In this document: piece by piece, positions 18,561 to 31,768 of the stretch
How the letters are laid out: the number at the start of each line of letters is the position of its first letter
How positions within the stretch are numbered: position 1 is the stretch's first letter
Assembly: GCA_017432565.1 (NCBI GenBank)
Contig: JAFRIW010000003.1
Coordinates: 28,705 to 92,704, forward strand
Direction of reading: 5' to 3'
DNA length: 64,000 bases
Source of the DNA: Lachnospiraceae bacterium
Lineage (GTDB): Bacteria; Bacillota; Clostridia; Lachnospirales; Lachnospiraceae
The notes under the pieces: generated by a model
Databases searched by the model: none
Seen by the model: only the letters and a program-made list of their open reading frames with translations
Told to the model about the DNA's origin: nothing
Position numbers and translations under genes: made by a program

Positions 18561-18649
18561 AGCCCGAAATCAGCCCCTTTTTCCACTGTGACGTACAGGG
18601 ATATGGAAAGGGGCTGATTATTGTATTATCGGGCCGTTTTTTGTATAAT
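18561..18649 (+). promoter_or_regulatory. dnaA-dnaN hairpin and dnaN promoter
   Basis: The 241-bp gap after dnaA contains a strong inverted repeat: AATCAGCCCC...TGG arms at 18568-18585 and 18604-18619, enclosed by outer arms GCCCGA (18562-18567) and TCGGGC (18629-18634) followed by CGTTTTTTG. This could terminate dnaA transcripts. Overlapping it is a promoter for dnaN: TTGTAT (18621-18626), 17 bp, TATAAT (18644-18649). The rest of the gap up to the dnaN ribosome binding site shows nothing else I can support. Confidence 0.65.
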
Positions 18650-18776
18650 GGTAAAGGCTGTGCAGACACTTTTTCACAATCACACAGTCCCTAATACGAA
18701 GTATTACGAAATAATCTTATCTTTACATCGCACACCCCCCTCCTGAAAGGGAATGCGTAAACAGAAAGGATCTTGT

Positions 18777-19913
18777 ATGAAACTGGTCATTAACAAAAAT
18801 GAACTTGCAGCAGCGATCCAGATTGTCGTCAGAGCTGTTCCTTCCAAAACGACAATGCCGATTCTGGAGTGCATTCTGATTGACGCATCGTCAGATCAGA
18901 TCAAGCTGATTGCGAATGACATGGAGCTTGGCATTGAGACGGTCGTTGAGGGCGTCATTGAGGAGAGAGGTATTGTGGCCATCGATGCCGGTATCTTCTC
19001 CAATCTGGTCCGCAAGCTTCCAGATGCAGATGTCCGGATCAGCACAAATGTGGATCACATCAGCATCGTCTGTGAAAATGCCAGATTTAATATCGTCGGC
19101 CGCGACGGGTCAGATTTTGCCTATCTGCCTGAAATTGAGAGAAGAGAAGGCATCGTGCTTTCGCAGCTCTCTCTGCGTGACATGATCACGAAGACGATTT
19201 TCTCCATTTCTCAGAATGAGAGCAATAAGATGATGACGGGCGAGCTGCTCGAGATTCACGGCGACACGCTCCGGGTAGTCGCGCTGGACGGGCACAGAAT
19301 TTCCATCCGCAAGCTGGAGCTTCCCGAAGTGTATCCGGACAGAAAGGTGATTATTCCCGGAAAGACGCTGAATGAAATCAATAAGATTTTGAACGGCAGC
19401 GCAGATAAACAGGTCAGTATTTTCTTTACGGATAAGCATGTCCTGTTTGAGATTGATCAGTCACTGGTTGTATCCAGACTGATTGAGGGAGATTATTTCC
19501 GCATTGATCAGATGCTTTCCACCGACTATGAGACCCGGATCCGGATCAATCGTCAGGAGTTTTTGAATTGTATCGACCGCGCGACGCTCCTGGTGAAGGA
19601 AGATGATAAGAAGCCGATTATTCTGCTCATCAAAGACGGCAGTATGGAGCTTCGGATGAACACGACGCTGGGCAGCATGAACGAAGTGATTTCGATCGAG
19701 AAGAGCGGATCGGACCTGAACATCGGTTTCAATCCCAAATTCCTGATCGATGCATTGCGTGCGATTTCGGATGAGGAAGTGACGATTTATCTGCTGAGCC
19801 AGAAGGCACCCTGCTTTATCCGCAACGATGTGGAGGAGAAGAGCGAAGACAGCACCGAGAAGCAGGAATACTGCTATCTGATCCTTCCCGTAAACTTTAT
19901 TTCAATCGACTGA
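18777..19913 (+). CDS. dnaN: DNA polymerase III beta subunit (sliding clamp)
   Basis: 378 aa ring clamp with three repeated domains, beginning MKLVINKNELAAAIQIVVRAVPSKTTMPILECI in two parts and ending in the conserved LILPVNF region. The frame is open upstream to 18753, but ATG 18777 matches the family start and has AGAAAGGA 6 nt upstream. A short acidic insertion (EEKSEDSTEKQE) precedes the last strand. yaaA follows after 7 nt. Confidence 0.97.
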   Translation: MKLVINKNELAAAIQIVVRAVPSKTTMPILECILIDASSDQIKLIANDMELGIETVVEGVIEERGIVAIDAGIFSNLVRKLPDADVRISTNVDHISIVCENARFNIVGRDGSDFAYLPEIERREGIVLSQLSLRDMITKTIFSISQNESNKMMTGELLEIHGDTLRVVALDGHRISIRKLELPEVYPDRKVIIPGKTLNEINKILNGSADKQVSIFFTDKHVLFEIDQSLVVSRLIEGDYFRIDQMLSTDYETRIRINRQEFLNCIDRATLLVKEDDKKPIILLIKDGSMELRMNTTLGSMNEVISIEKSGSDLNIGFNPKFLIDALRAISDEEVTIYLLSQKAPCFIRNDVEEKSEDSTEKQEYCYLILPVNFISID

Positions 19914-19920
19914 TAAGAAA

Positions 19921-20145
19921 ATGGAAATATCAATCAGAGATGAATTTATCAAGCTTGGTCAGGCACTGAAGCTGTCCGGGATGGCACAGACCGGTTCCGA
20001 AGCCAAGATGATGATTGAAGACGGTATTGTCTTTGTCAACGGAGAAGCTGAAACAAGACGCGGCAGAAAGCTGTATGACGGGGATACTTTTGCCGTGGAG
20101 GGCGGTCAGGTCTGCACAGTCCGCTCTGCTTTGAAAAAGAATTGA
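19921..20145 (+). CDS. yaaA: S4-domain protein YaaA/RlbA
   Basis: 74 aa, an S4 RNA-binding domain alone: IKLGQALKLSGMAQTGSEAK, then EDGIVFVNGEAETRRGRKL. In Bacillus the equivalent gene sits between dnaN and recF, as here. The role is unclear, probably RNA or ribosome binding. It lies 7 nt after dnaN and 4 nt before recF, so it is part of the dnaN operon. Confidence 0.93.
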   Translation: MEISIRDEFIKLGQALKLSGMAQTGSEAKMMIEDGIVFVNGEAETRRGRKLYDGDTFAVEGGQVCTVRSALKKN

Positions 20146-20149
20146 TTTT

Positions 20150-23483
<3,334 letters not shown>

Positions 23484-23562
23484 TTCGGCAGATCGTTTTA
23501 CGAATGGCACTGACGAATGGATAGAAATAATTCGGCAGCAGTTCTGAGGGAGTATTGAATTT

Positions 23563-26136
23563 ATGGCAGAATTAAACGATACAATTTTTGACCGGATTCA
23601 GGAAGTGGATCTGCAGAGGACGATGGAGAGCTCCTATATTGATTACGCGATGAGCGTCATCGCGCAGCGGGCTCTTCCGGATGTGCGGGACGGCCTGAAG
23701 CCGGTTCAGCGCAGAATCCTGTACGCGATGGCAGAGCTGAACAACGGACCGGACAAGCCGCATCGTAAATGTGCGCGTATCGTCGGCGATACAATGGGTA
23801 AATATCATCCGCACGGCGACAGCTCAATCTACGGCGCGCTGGTCTATATGGCCCAGCCCTGGTCCATGCGCTATCCGCTGGTGGACGGCCACGGAAATTT
23901 CGGCTCCGTCGACGGTGACGGCGCGGCGGCCATGCGGTACACTGAGGCGCGCCTGACGAAAATTTCCATGGAGATGCTGGCGGACATCGAGAAGGACACG
24001 GTCCAGTTTGTCCCCAATTTTGACGAGACGGAGAAAGAGCCCTCTGTTCTTCCCAGCCGATACCCGAACCTGCTTGTCAACGGCACCACCGGCATCGCGG
24101 TCGGTATGGCGACCAACATTCCGCCGCACAATCTGCGTGAAGTAGTCGCCGCGGCGACCAAAATCATCAACAACCGGATCGAAGAGGACCGGGACACGGA
24201 TATCGAAGAAATCCTTTCGATCGTGAAGGCGCCTGATTTTCCGACCGGCGGCATCATCATGGGAACAGCCGGCGCAAACGAAGCTTACCGCACCGGGCGC
24301 GGCAAGGTCATTACCCGCGCCGTCACGGATATTGAACCGATGGCGAACGGTAAAAGCCGGATCGTCGTCACGGAGCTTCCGTATCTGGTCAACAAAGCCA
24401 ACCTGATCCAGAAAATCGCAGAGCTGGTCAAAAACAAGAAGATCGAAGGCATCACCGACCTGCGCGATGAGTCTGACCGGGAGGGCATGCGCATCGTCAT
24501 CGAGCTGCGGCACGACGTGAACGCCGGAATCGTGCTGAACCATCTGTTCAAGCACACGCAGCTGCAGGATACCTTCGGCATTATCATGCTGGCGCTGGTC
24601 AACAACGAGCCGAAGGTGATGAATCTGCGGGATATGCTGGTCTACTACATCAAGCACCAGGAGGATGTGGTGACCCGGCGGACCAAATATGACCTGAACA
24701 AAGCACAGGAGCGCGATCATATTCTGCAGGGTCTGCTGATCGCACTGGACGATATCGACGAAGTGGTTTCCATTATCCGCCACAGCCCGAATCCCGCAGA
24801 AGCAAAACTTCGCCTGATTGAGCGGTTCGGACTGGATGATGTGCAGGCACAGGCGATCATCGACATGCGTCTGCGCGCCCTGACCGGTCTGGAGCGCGAG
24901 AAGATCGAGCGTGAGCACCAGGAACTGCTGAAGACAATCGCGTATCTTCAGAGCATACTGGCCGATGAAAAGCTGCTGCTGGGCGTGATCCGGGATGAAA
25001 TGAATGTAATCGCGGAGAAATACGGCGACGAGCGGCGAAGCAAAATCGAGATCGACATGTCCCAGATTGATGCGGAGGACCTGATCCCGAACGAAAACGT
25101 CGTCATTACAAGAACGCAGCTGGGATACATCAAGCGGATGACTGTGGACAATTTCCACGCACAGCACCGCGGCGGCCGCGGCATCAAGGGCATGCAGAAA
25201 ATCGAAGAAGATGCTATTCTCGATATTCTGATGACGGCAAATCATAATTACATCATGTTCTTCACCAACAAGGGGCGGGTCTACCGGCTCAAAACCTATG
25301 AGATTCCGGAGAATTCCCGCACCAGCCGCGGAACGGCGATTGTCAATCTGCTGCAGCTTCAGGAGGGGGAAAAGATCTCAGCCGTGATCCCGCTGATGGA
25401 TATGGAGGATAAGGAGAACTTCCTGATGGTAACCCGGAAGGGTATTATCAAGAAGACGCCGATTACCGCCTATGACAACATCCGCAGAAAGGGCCTGATC
25501 GCGGTCGCACTGCGGGAGGACGACGAGCTGATTGATGTCAAGACTACCAATGAGGACAATCAGATCTTCCTGGTGACCAGAAAAGGAATGGCAATCCGCT
25601 TCCGCGAGACAGATGTGCGGCTGACCGGGCGCGATTCCTACGGCGTCAAGGCGATGACCCTCAGCCCCGACGACGAAATCGTCGGCATGCAGATCGACAC
25701 GCAGGGCGATGATCTTCTCATTGCGACCGAAAACGGTATGGGCAAGCGCACGAGATTCGGAGAATTCCGTCTGCAGAACCGCGGCGGAAAGGGCCTTAAG
25801 TGCTATAAGATCACTGAGAAGACTGGTGAGCTGGTCGGTGTCAAGGCCGTGACAGATGACAGCGAACTTCTGATGATCACCACCTCCGGTGTGATTATCC
25901 AGATCCGGATGAGCGACGTCTCGACAGTCGGCCGGATCACACAGGGCGTGAAGCTGATCAACCTCGCGCCCGGCGTCAAAGTGGTGAAGATCGCGAAAGT
26001 AAGAGAGAGCATGGAAGACGATCCTGCAGAAGAATTATCCGAAGAGGATACAGAGCAGGAAGATCAGCCGGAGCAGACGGAAGAAACTTCGGAAGAAGCG
26101 CAGAACACGGATCAGACAGCTGAAGAACAGCCGTAA
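23563..26136 (+). CDS. gyrA: DNA gyrase subunit A
   Basis: 857 aa. The breakage-reunion domain contains the active Tyr in [13 protein letters not shown] (about residue 127) and the quinolone-region sequence [19 protein letters not shown] near residue 85, with Ser present at the position equivalent to Ser83. The C-terminal beta-pinwheel contains the GyrA box-like [11 protein letters not shown] near residue 530. It ends in a roughly 45-residue Glu/Asp/Gln/Thr-rich acidic tail. The start at 23563 is 79 nt after gyrB. A terminator follows. Confidence 0.97.
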   Translation: MAELNDTIFDRIQEVDLQRTMESSYIDYAMSVIAQRALPDVRDGLKPVQRRILYAMAELNNGPDKPHRKCARIVGDTMGKYHPHGDSSIYGALVYMAQPWSMRYPLVDGHGNFGSVDGDGAAAMRYTEARLTKISMEMLADIEKDTVQFVPNFDETEKEPSVLPSRYPNLLVNGTTGIAVGMATNIPPHNLREVVAAATKIINNRIEEDRDTDIEEILSIVKAPDFPTGGIIMGTAGANEAYRTGRGKVITRAVTDIEPMANGKSRIVVTELPYLVNKANLIQKIAELVKNKKIEGITDLRDESDREGMRIVIELRHDVNAGIVLNHLFKHTQLQDTFGIIMLALVNNEPKVMNLRDMLVYYIKHQEDVVTRRTKYDLNKAQERDHILQGLLIALDDIDEVVSIIRHSPNPAEAKLRLIERFGLDDVQAQAIIDMRLRALTGLEREKIEREHQELLKTIAYLQSILADEKLLLGVIRDEMNVIAEKYGDERRSKIEIDMSQIDAEDLIPNENVVITRTQLGYIKRMTVDNFHAQHRGGRGIKGMQKIEEDAILDILMTANHNYIMFFTNKGRVYRLKTYEIPENSRTSRGTAIVNLLQLQEGEKISAVIPLMDMEDKENFLMVTRKGIIKKTPITAYDNIRRKGLIAVALREDDELIDVKTTNEDNQIFLVTRKGMAIRFRETDVRLTGRDSYGVKAMTLSPDDEIVGMQIDTQGDDLLIATENGMGKRTRFGEFRLQNRGGKGLKCYKITEKTGELVGVKAVTDDSELLMITTSGVIIQIRMSDVSTVGRITQGVKLINLAPGVKVVKIAKVRESMEDDPAEELSEEDTEQEDQPEQTEETSEEAQNTDQTAEEQP

Positions 26137-26160
26137 GTCTGAAAAAGATCAGAGACAGAG

Positions 26161-26202
26161 ACTCCTGACCGGAAATAAAAACCGGTCAGGAGTTTTATTT
26201 TG
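26161..26202 (+). terminator. Rho-independent terminator of gyrA
   Basis: A perfect 12-bp stem, ACTCCTGACCGG (26161-26172) and CCGGTCAGGAGT (26182-26193), with a 9-nt A-rich loop and a T-rich tail TTTATTTTG. It closes the dnaN-gyrA transcription unit. Confidence 0.95.
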
Positions 26203-26235
26203 CCTTTTTTATCGGCCAAATAAAGAAAATAAAGC

Positions 26236-26288
26236 TTGTATATTCCGAAAAGTTAGCCTATAATAACTTGCGATTAGATGAAGCTAAC
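26236..26288 (+). promoter_or_regulatory. feo promoter with DtxR/IdeR-like operator
   Basis: TTGTAT (26236-26241), 17 bp and TATAAT (26259-26264) form a strong promoter. The -10 lies inside AAAAGTTAGCCTATAATAA, which matches the published DtxR/IdeR consensus TTAGGTTAGSCTAACCTAA at 13 of 19 positions by my count. A second half-site, AAGCTAACCT (26281-26290), lies inverted downstream. An iron-dependent repressor bound here would block the promoter; that is inference from position and similarity. Confidence 0.6.
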
Positions 26289-26320
26289 CTCAAACAGGAA
26301 ACAGCTTCGGGAGGAAAAAC

Positions 26321-26533
26321 ATGCCGGTTACAATGATCAATGCCGGGAAGTCAGTGATTATTCAGCGTATTGCAGGAACCGACGATGTCCGCCAGCATCT
26401 TGCTGAACTCGGCTTTGTCGTCGGAGAAAAAATCACTGTCGTCAGCAATAATCACGGAAATGTGATTCTTCAGGTCAAGGACGCGCGGATCGCACTGGAT
26501 GCGAAAATGGCAAACCGCGTTATTGTTGCATAA
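26321..26533 (+). CDS. FeoA-type protein 1
   Basis: 70 aa SH3-like FeoA domain protein: MPVTMINAGKSVIIQRIAG, then VRQHLAELGFVVGEKITVVSNN, GNVILQVKDARIALDAKMA. FeoA proteins are small cytoplasmic partners of the FeoB iron transporter. It is the first gene behind the feo promoter, with GGGAGG upstream. It differs clearly from the second FeoA next door, so the pair is not a recent duplication. Confidence 0.88.
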   Translation: MPVTMINAGKSVIIQRIAGTDDVRQHLAELGFVVGEKITVVSNNHGNVILQVKDARIALDAKMANRVIVA

Positions 26534-26573
26534 ACAATGTCCGATGAAGAGGGAGAAAGGAGACTGTCAGAGA

Positions 26574-26795
26574 ATGAAAACTTTAAAGGATGTCAGGGTT
26601 GGTGAGACCTGCGTGGTGAAGCGTCTGCACGGGGACGGCCCCGTCAAGCGCCGGATCATGGACATGGGCATCACAAAGGGAGTGGAAATTCAGGTTCGCA
26701 AGGTTGCACCGCTGGGTGATCCGATGGAGCTGAACATCCGCGGCTACGAGCTTTCCGTCCGCAAAGGCGATGCGGAAATGATCGAAGTGGAATAA
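26574..26795 (+). CDS. feoA: FeoA-type protein 2
   Basis: 73 aa FeoA: MKTLKDVRVGETCVVKRLHG, IMDMGITKGVEIQVRKVAPLGDPM, ELSVRKGDAEMIEV. The frame is open from 26499, but ATG 26574 has the ribosome binding site GGGAGAAAGGAG upstream and matches the family start. It lies 40 nt after the first FeoA and 29 nt before feoB. Confidence 0.92.
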   Translation: MKTLKDVRVGETCVVKRLHGDGPVKRRIMDMGITKGVEIQVRKVAPLGDPMELNIRGYELSVRKGDAEMIEVE

Positions 26796-26824
26796 GCATC
26801 TTTTTTTTGAGAGAGGAGTTAGTT

Positions 26825-29107
26825 ATGGCAATCAAAATTGCACTGGCCGGCAACCCGAACTGCGGCAAAACAACGCTGTTCAACGCACTTACCGGCTCCA
26901 ATCAGTACGTCGGAAACTGGCCCGGCGTCACAGTCGAAAAGAAAGAAGGGCGTCTTAAGAGCAACAAGGAAGTCGTGATCCAGGACCTTCCCGGAATCTA
27001 TTCGCTTTCTCCGTATACACTTGAAGAAGTTGTATCCAGAAATTACCTGGTAGAGGAGAAGCCGGATGCCATTCTCAATATTGTTGACGGAACGAATATT
27101 GAGCGTAACCTTTATCTGACCACACAGCTTCTGGAAATCGGCCTGCCGGTCGTGGTAGCGATCAACATGATTGACCTGGTCAGGAAGAACGGCGATTCCA
27201 TCGATCTGAAGAAGCTTTCCAAAGCGCTCGGCTGTCCGGTTGTGGAGATGAGCGCGTTAAAGGGCGATTCCACGGAAGCTGCCATTCAGAAAGCAATTAA
27301 GCTGGCAGAGAGCCGGAAGGCCGGAGAGCTGCCGCATGTCTTCACCGGCAGCGTCGAACACGCAATTGCGCACATTGAGGAATCCATCGAAAACAAAGTA
27401 GACCGCGTCAATCTGCGCTGGTACGCCATCAAGGTCTTCGAGCGCGATGAAAAGATTCTGGAGAAGCTGAATCTGACCGAGGCCGAAAAAGCACATATTG
27501 AAGAGCACATTGCCGACTGTGAAAAAGAGATGGATGACGACGCGGAGAGTATTATCACCAACGCGCGTTACAACTACATCACGGAAGTGACGAAGACAGC
27601 GGTACATAAGCAGGGTGAAAAGCATGAGCTGACCATCTCCGACAAGATCGACCGGATCGTGACGAACAGAGTTCTGGGTCTTCCGATCTTCATTGTGGTG
27701 ATGTTCCTGATTTACGCGATTTCCATGGGCGGCTGGAGCATTTCAATCGGTACCGCTGCGACGGACTTTACCAACGACGTGATCTTCGGCGAGTGGGTGC
27801 CTGCCCTGTTTGATACGATCCTCGGCGCACTCGGCGTTGCGGAAGGGTCTGTGGTGTACGGTCTGATTCAGGATGGTATTGTTGCCGGCGTCGGCGCCGT
27901 CCTCGGTTTCGTTCCCCAAATGCTCGTTCTGTTCCTGCTGCTGTCCATTCTGGAAGATATCGGCTATATGGCCAGAGTTGCCTTTGTCATGGACCGTATC
28001 TTCCGTCAGTTCGGTCTGTCCGGCAAATCCTTCATCCCGATGATGGTCGCCACCGGCTGCGGCGTGCCCGGTGTCATGGCGAGCCGCACGATTGAAAATG
28101 ACCGCGACCGCAAGCTGACCGTGATGACAACCACCTTTATGCCCTGCGGCGCAAAGCTTCCGATCATTGGACTGATCGGCGGCGCACTGTTCGGCGGAAG
28201 CCCGCTGGTTGCCGTCAGTGCCTACTTCATCGGCATTGCCTCCATTATCATCACAGGTATCATCTTAAAGAAATTCAAGGTTTTCGCAGGCGAGCCTTCT
28301 CCGTTCGTCATGGAGCTGCCCGCCTATCACATTCCGTCTGTCGGAAATGTGCTTCGTGCAACCTGGGAGCGCGGCTGGTCCTTTATCAAGCGCGCGGGTT
28401 CCGTCATCGTACTGTCCTCGATCATTATCTGGTTCCTGTCGAGCTTCGGCAGTGTGAACGGACGGTTCGGGCTGGTTGACAATCTGGCAGAAGACGAGAC
28501 GGTCTGGACAGAGGAGTATACGGCGCAGCTCGCTGAGAAAATGGACATTACGGAAGACGAAGTCAACCCGATGGACGCATCTGTACTGGCAGGCGTAGGA
28601 AACGGCGTGTCCTGGATTTTCGATCCTCTGGGATTCGGATCCTGGAAGCCCACGGTGGCGACCGTTACCGGTCTGGTCGCGAAAGAAGAAGTCGTCGGCA
28701 CGTTCGGTGTTCTGTACAACTATGATGACTCCGAGGAAGAGCTCAGCGAAGAAGGCGAGCAGATCTGGGAGCGTGTTGCGGCAGATTACACTCCTTATTC
28801 AGCATACGCATTCATGATCTTCAACCTGCTGTGCGCACCGTGCTTTGCCGCAATCGGCGCAATCAAGCGGGAGATGAATAATGCAAAATGGACCTGGGCG
28901 ACCATCGGCTTCCAGTGCCTGTGGGCTTATGTCGTGGCGCTGATTGTCTATCAGCTGGCCGGAGTTATCGGCGGCGCGGTTTCGTTCGGATTCTGGACCA
29001 TTGTCGCGGTCGCACTGCTGGCCGGTGTGCTCTACCTGCTGTTCAGAAAGGGCTATCAGCCGGAAGCAGGCGCAAAGAGTATCACCAGTGTTCAGGCGGC
29101 AAGATAA
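26825..29107 (+). CDS. feoB: Ferrous iron transport protein B
   Basis: 760 aa. The N-terminal G domain shows G1 GNPNCGKTTLFNAL, the switch region GNWPGVTVEKKEG, DLPGIYSL and NMID. Next come a helical guanine-dissociation-inhibitor region and a membrane domain with the two Gate motifs (GYMARVAFVMDRIFRQFGLSGKSFIPM in two parts, TTFMPCGAKLPI). An extra loop of about 120 residues lies before the last spans. The start at 26825 (MAIKIALAG) has GAGAGGAG upstream; the in-frame ATG at 26807 is less likely. Confidence 0.96.
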   Translation: MAIKIALAGNPNCGKTTLFNALTGSNQYVGNWPGVTVEKKEGRLKSNKEVVIQDLPGIYSLSPYTLEEVVSRNYLVEEKPDAILNIVDGTNIERNLYLTTQLLEIGLPVVVAINMIDLVRKNGDSIDLKKLSKALGCPVVEMSALKGDSTEAAIQKAIKLAESRKAGELPHVFTGSVEHAIAHIEESIENKVDRVNLRWYAIKVFERDEKILEKLNLTEAEKAHIEEHIADCEKEMDDDAESIITNARYNYITEVTKTAVHKQGEKHELTISDKIDRIVTNRVLGLPIFIVVMFLIYAISMGGWSISIGTAATDFTNDVIFGEWVPALFDTILGALGVAEGSVVYGLIQDGIVAGVGAVLGFVPQMLVLFLLLSILEDIGYMARVAFVMDRIFRQFGLSGKSFIPMMVATGCGVPGVMASRTIENDRDRKLTVMTTTFMPCGAKLPIIGLIGGALFGGSPLVAVSAYFIGIASIIITGIILKKFKVFAGEPSPFVMELPAYHIPSVGNVLRATWERGWSFIKRAGSVIVLSSIIIWFLSSFGSVNGRFGLVDNLAEDETVWTEEYTAQLAEKMDITEDEVNPMDASVLAGVGNGVSWIFDPLGFGSWKPTVATVTGLVAKEEVVGTFGVLYNYDDSEEELSEEGEQIWERVAADYTPYSAYAFMIFNLLCAPCFAAIGAIKREMNNAKWTWATIGFQCLWAYVVALIVYQLAGVIGGAVSFGFWTIVAVALLAGVLYLLFRKGYQPEAGAKSITSVQAAR

Positions 29108-29159
29108 AAAGAAAAAAGAGTGACTGCACTGAAGCTTTCACCCGGAAAGGAGGTCTGCC

Positions 29160-29369
29160 GTGGGAATCGGAGAAGTGTTTGTCTGGCTTATGCTGGCGCT
29201 GATCGTCTGTCTGTGTATCAGGGATCTTCTTAAAAATATGCGCAGCGGGTCCTGCGGCGGCTGTACTTCCTGCGGAGGCGGCAGCTGCGGAAGCTGCCAC
29301 TGTGCAAAGCCGGAGGATGTGCACCGGAATATTCAGGAGGCGCTTCGGAAAAAAGAACAGAATCAGTAA
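29160..29369 (+). CDS. FeoB-associated Cys-rich membrane protein
   Basis: 69 aa starting at GTG 29160 behind AAGGAGG. One membrane helix (GEVFVWLMLALIVCLCI) is followed by a short cytoplasmic or periplasmic tail with a run of Cys pairs (CGGCTSCGGGSCGSCHC). Such proteins regularly follow feoB in Clostridia (formerly called FeoB-associated Cys-rich or virus-attachment-like p12 proteins) and may handle Fe2+. Its end overlaps the convergent carboxypeptidase gene by 7 nt. Confidence 0.88.
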   Translation: MGIGEVFVWLMLALIVCLCIRDLLKNMRSGSCGGCTSCGGGSCGSCHCAKPEDVHRNIQEALRKKEQNQ

Positions 29370-30952
29370 TTGGAATCATCGTAGGAGTGATCGTCAAACC
29401 GCCCCGGATGAAAATAAACAGTGTCCTGTTCGAAATAGTCATCATTATTGTAGACGGTGCGGTTTCCGCGCCGTCTGCGTTTTCTGCGGCCGCCGCCGAA
29501 GATATTGAAGGAGCTGATGAAGCTGAAAAGGCTGATGATCAGAGAAATCACAGCGGTGAGAACAAGCACGGTCAGGAAGACATACCGGACGTCAATATAG
29601 GTCGTTCCGGTTCTGCTGATCATGTAGAGATGACGGCGGTATTTCTCAAAAGCTTCGGACAGATGAAAACGACGGTTCTCTCCGTCTGCTTCGCCCTTGA
29701 GCGTTTCGGGATCGGCATTTGCACCTTCAATCAGTTCCGGTGTCAAAGCTGAAAAGGCTTCTTCGCTGCGGATCAGGCGGGTGCTGCCGACTTCCGTATC
29801 GTGGAAGGTGTAGCGGATCAGGCCGCCGTCTCCGGAAACAGAGGTCAGCTGCCAGGGCTGCACGGTGATGGGAATCAGTACCGAGTCTGTCTCGGATAAT
29901 GAATAGGGCGTTTCCCTGCTGCCGAGCAGATCCCGTCCCATCCGGAACCAGTCGTCGGTGGAGATGGTATAGGAGGTCTCAAAATCAATGATCGGCTCTC
30001 TCCGGAAATTGGCCGTTCCGTAAGAAAACAGGGCGCGGGTGTCATTAAACTGCTCTCCCGGCGCATCCTTCATGACGACACAGATCAGCCGCAGATCCTT
30101 GTTCTCCATGCCGGTGACCAGGGTTTCTCCCGCCAGAGAGGTATAGCCGGTTTTGCCGCCCAGGACGCCGGCCACCGGCGTCTCGCCGGTAATCAGCCGG
30201 TGCTTGTTGGCCAGGTAGAAATCATCCGGCTGTGTCGCTGTGGCCGGGAAATGGTAGACAGGCGTGTTGCCGATGACGGCGAGGGTCTCGTCCGCAAAAA
30301 AGGCGCGCGCAATGAGGGCGAGATCATACGCACTGGTATAATGATCGTCGTCGTGATAGCCGTGTGCATTGACAAAATGGGAATCGGTGCAGCCAAGCTC
30401 CGCCGCCTTCTGATTCATCAGTTCGGCAAAAGCCTCGGTGCTTCCGCTGATTTTTTCCGCCACGGCATTGGAGACTTCGTTCGCACTGCCCACCATAATT
30501 CCGTAAAGAGCCTGCTCTACCGTGATGGTTTCCCCCGTGTCCATGCCGATTTTGGAGCCGTCGGCGGGGACGGAGTGAACAGCGTTCTCGGAGAAGGTGA
30601 TCGTGTCACTCAGATCCAGATATTCCGCGGCGAGAAGGCAGGTGAGCAGCTTGGTGGTACTGGCGGGGTACATCCGGCGGTGCATGTCCTTCCCGTAGAG
30701 AATCATGCCGGTGTTCGCCTCAAGCAGCACGGCAGTTTCGGCAGTAATCTCCGGTGCGGGGGGCCAGTCCGGATCCGTGATTTCGTACTGAACAGCCTGT
30801 ACCTCTTCCGTGATTTCGGAGACAGACTCCGGGGCGGACGGATCCTGTCCGTCGGCGGGCTCGGCATAAACCGGAAGCGCCGGCAGGCAGGCACTGAGCA
30901 GCACAGAACAAGAGAAGGCGCAGAGGGCCAGCTTGCGGTTTCTTTTCGTCAT
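29363..30952 (-). CDS. Serine-type D-Ala-D-Ala carboxypeptidase (peptidase S11, DacF/PBP5-like)
   Basis: 529 aa, starting MTKRNRKLALCAFSCSVLL with a signal peptide ending near VYAEP. The S11 active-site motifs are SxxK (ASTTKLLTC), SxN (GSANEVSNAVAEKI) and KTG (GGKTGYTSLAGE). The C-terminal part has a beta domain and one membrane helix (YVFLTVLVLTAVISLIISLFSF) with a short Arg-rich and Asp/Tyr-rich tail. It trims the terminal D-Ala of peptidoglycan stem peptides. Its ATG overlaps the trmB stop (ATGA), so it is coupled to trmB. Confidence 0.93.
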   Translation of the reverse strand: MTKRNRKLALCAFSCSVLLSACLPALPVYAEPADGQDPSAPESVSEITEEVQAVQYEITDPDWPPAPEITAETAVLLEANTGMILYGKDMHRRMYPASTTKLLTCLLAAEYLDLSDTITFSENAVHSVPADGSKIGMDTGETITVEQALYGIMVGSANEVSNAVAEKISGSTEAFAELMNQKAAELGCTDSHFVNAHGYHDDDHYTSAYDLALIARAFFADETLAVIGNTPVYHFPATATQPDDFYLANKHRLITGETPVAGVLGGKTGYTSLAGETLVTGMENKDLRLICVVMKDAPGEQFNDTRALFSYGTANFRREPIIDFETSYTISTDDWFRMGRDLLGSRETPYSLSETDSVLIPITVQPWQLTSVSGDGGLIRYTFHDTEVGSTRLIRSEEAFSALTPELIEGANADPETLKGEADGENRRFHLSEAFEKYRRHLYMISRTGTTYIDVRYVFLTVLVLTAVISLIISLFSFISSFNIFGGGRRKRRRRGNRTVYNNDDYFEQDTVYFHPGRFDDHSYDDSNY

Positions 30953-31632
30953 TCCATGTTCTCCTGCGCGGAGCCGGAGGCGGTCAGGTCTTCCTTCCGG
31001 CACAGAATATACTTGAAAATCGGATTTCCCTTGGCAGAGAACCGGGCTTCATATTCTGTCATGATATTCCCGGCGTTCATTTCAAAATCGTTGTGGAGAT
31101 CATAGGTGATCTGATCAATCCGGAAGACGGAGAAAGGGACCTCCTCCACGGCAAAATCGAAAAGGTCCCGGTTGTCGGTCTTGAATTCGATGGTGCCGCC
31201 CTGTTCCAGAATCCCGTCGTAGCGGCGAAGGAATTCCCTGGAGGGAAGCCGGCGCCTTGCGGTCCGTTTTTTAGGCCAGGGATCGGAGAAATTCAGATAA
31301 ATACGGCTGACTTCGCCCTTTCCGAACCAGAGCGTGACCAGTTCCGCGTCGCCGCGGATAAAAACCAGGTTTGAGAGGCCCTTTTCTTCTTTCTTTTCCA
31401 GGGCTTTAATCAGGACGCTGGAGTATTTTTCGATACCGACGTAGTTGATGTCGGGATGCTGCTCGGCCATGGCAGCAATAAAGCGGCCTTTGCCGACGCC
31501 GATTTCCAGATGGATCGGATTGTCATTTCCGAAATACGCACGCCAGGCGCCCGGACGTTTCTCCGGGTCGTGCACAACATAGGGACTTTCGGCTATGGCT
31601 TCCATAGAGCCGGGTACGTTGCGAAGTCGCAT
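30949..31632 (-). CDS. trmB: tRNA (guanine-N7-)-methyltransferase TrmB
   Basis: 227 aa from the start MRLRNVPGSMEAIAESP; the frame allows an upstream ATG at 31656. It shows SAM motif I LEIGVGKGRFIAAMAEQHPD, the family signature YLNFSDPWPKKRTARRRL near residue 115, and a C-terminal NIMTEYEARFSAKGNPIFK. It makes m7G46 in tRNA variable loops. The coupling with a cell-wall carboxypeptidase gene has no obvious functional link. Confidence 0.95.
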   Translation of the reverse strand: MRLRNVPGSMEAIAESPYVVHDPEKRPGAWRAYFGNDNPIHLEIGVGKGRFIAAMAEQHPDINYVGIEKYSSVLIKALEKKEEKGLSNLVFIRGDAELVTLWFGKGEVSRIYLNFSDPWPKKRTARRRLPSREFLRRYDGILEQGGTIEFKTDNRDLFDFAVEEVPFSVFRIDQITYDLHNDFEMNAGNIMTEYEARFSAKGNPIFKYILCRKEDLTASGSAQENME

Positions 31633-31768
31633 CGGTGTTGAACTGCCTTTCTGCATTTTTGGTATAATTATAGGCCCTCCGGCCGATTCATGCTATAATA
31701 GTTTCGCCCGAAAAGACGTTCTTTATGAATAAACGGGCAGATCAATGGAAAAATGAGGAGCAGATCTT

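Noticed and set aside
23824..25245. 473-codon open frame on the minus strand across gyrA
   Set aside because: It is antisense to the gyrA core, with composition typical of a reversed coding strand and no family motifs.
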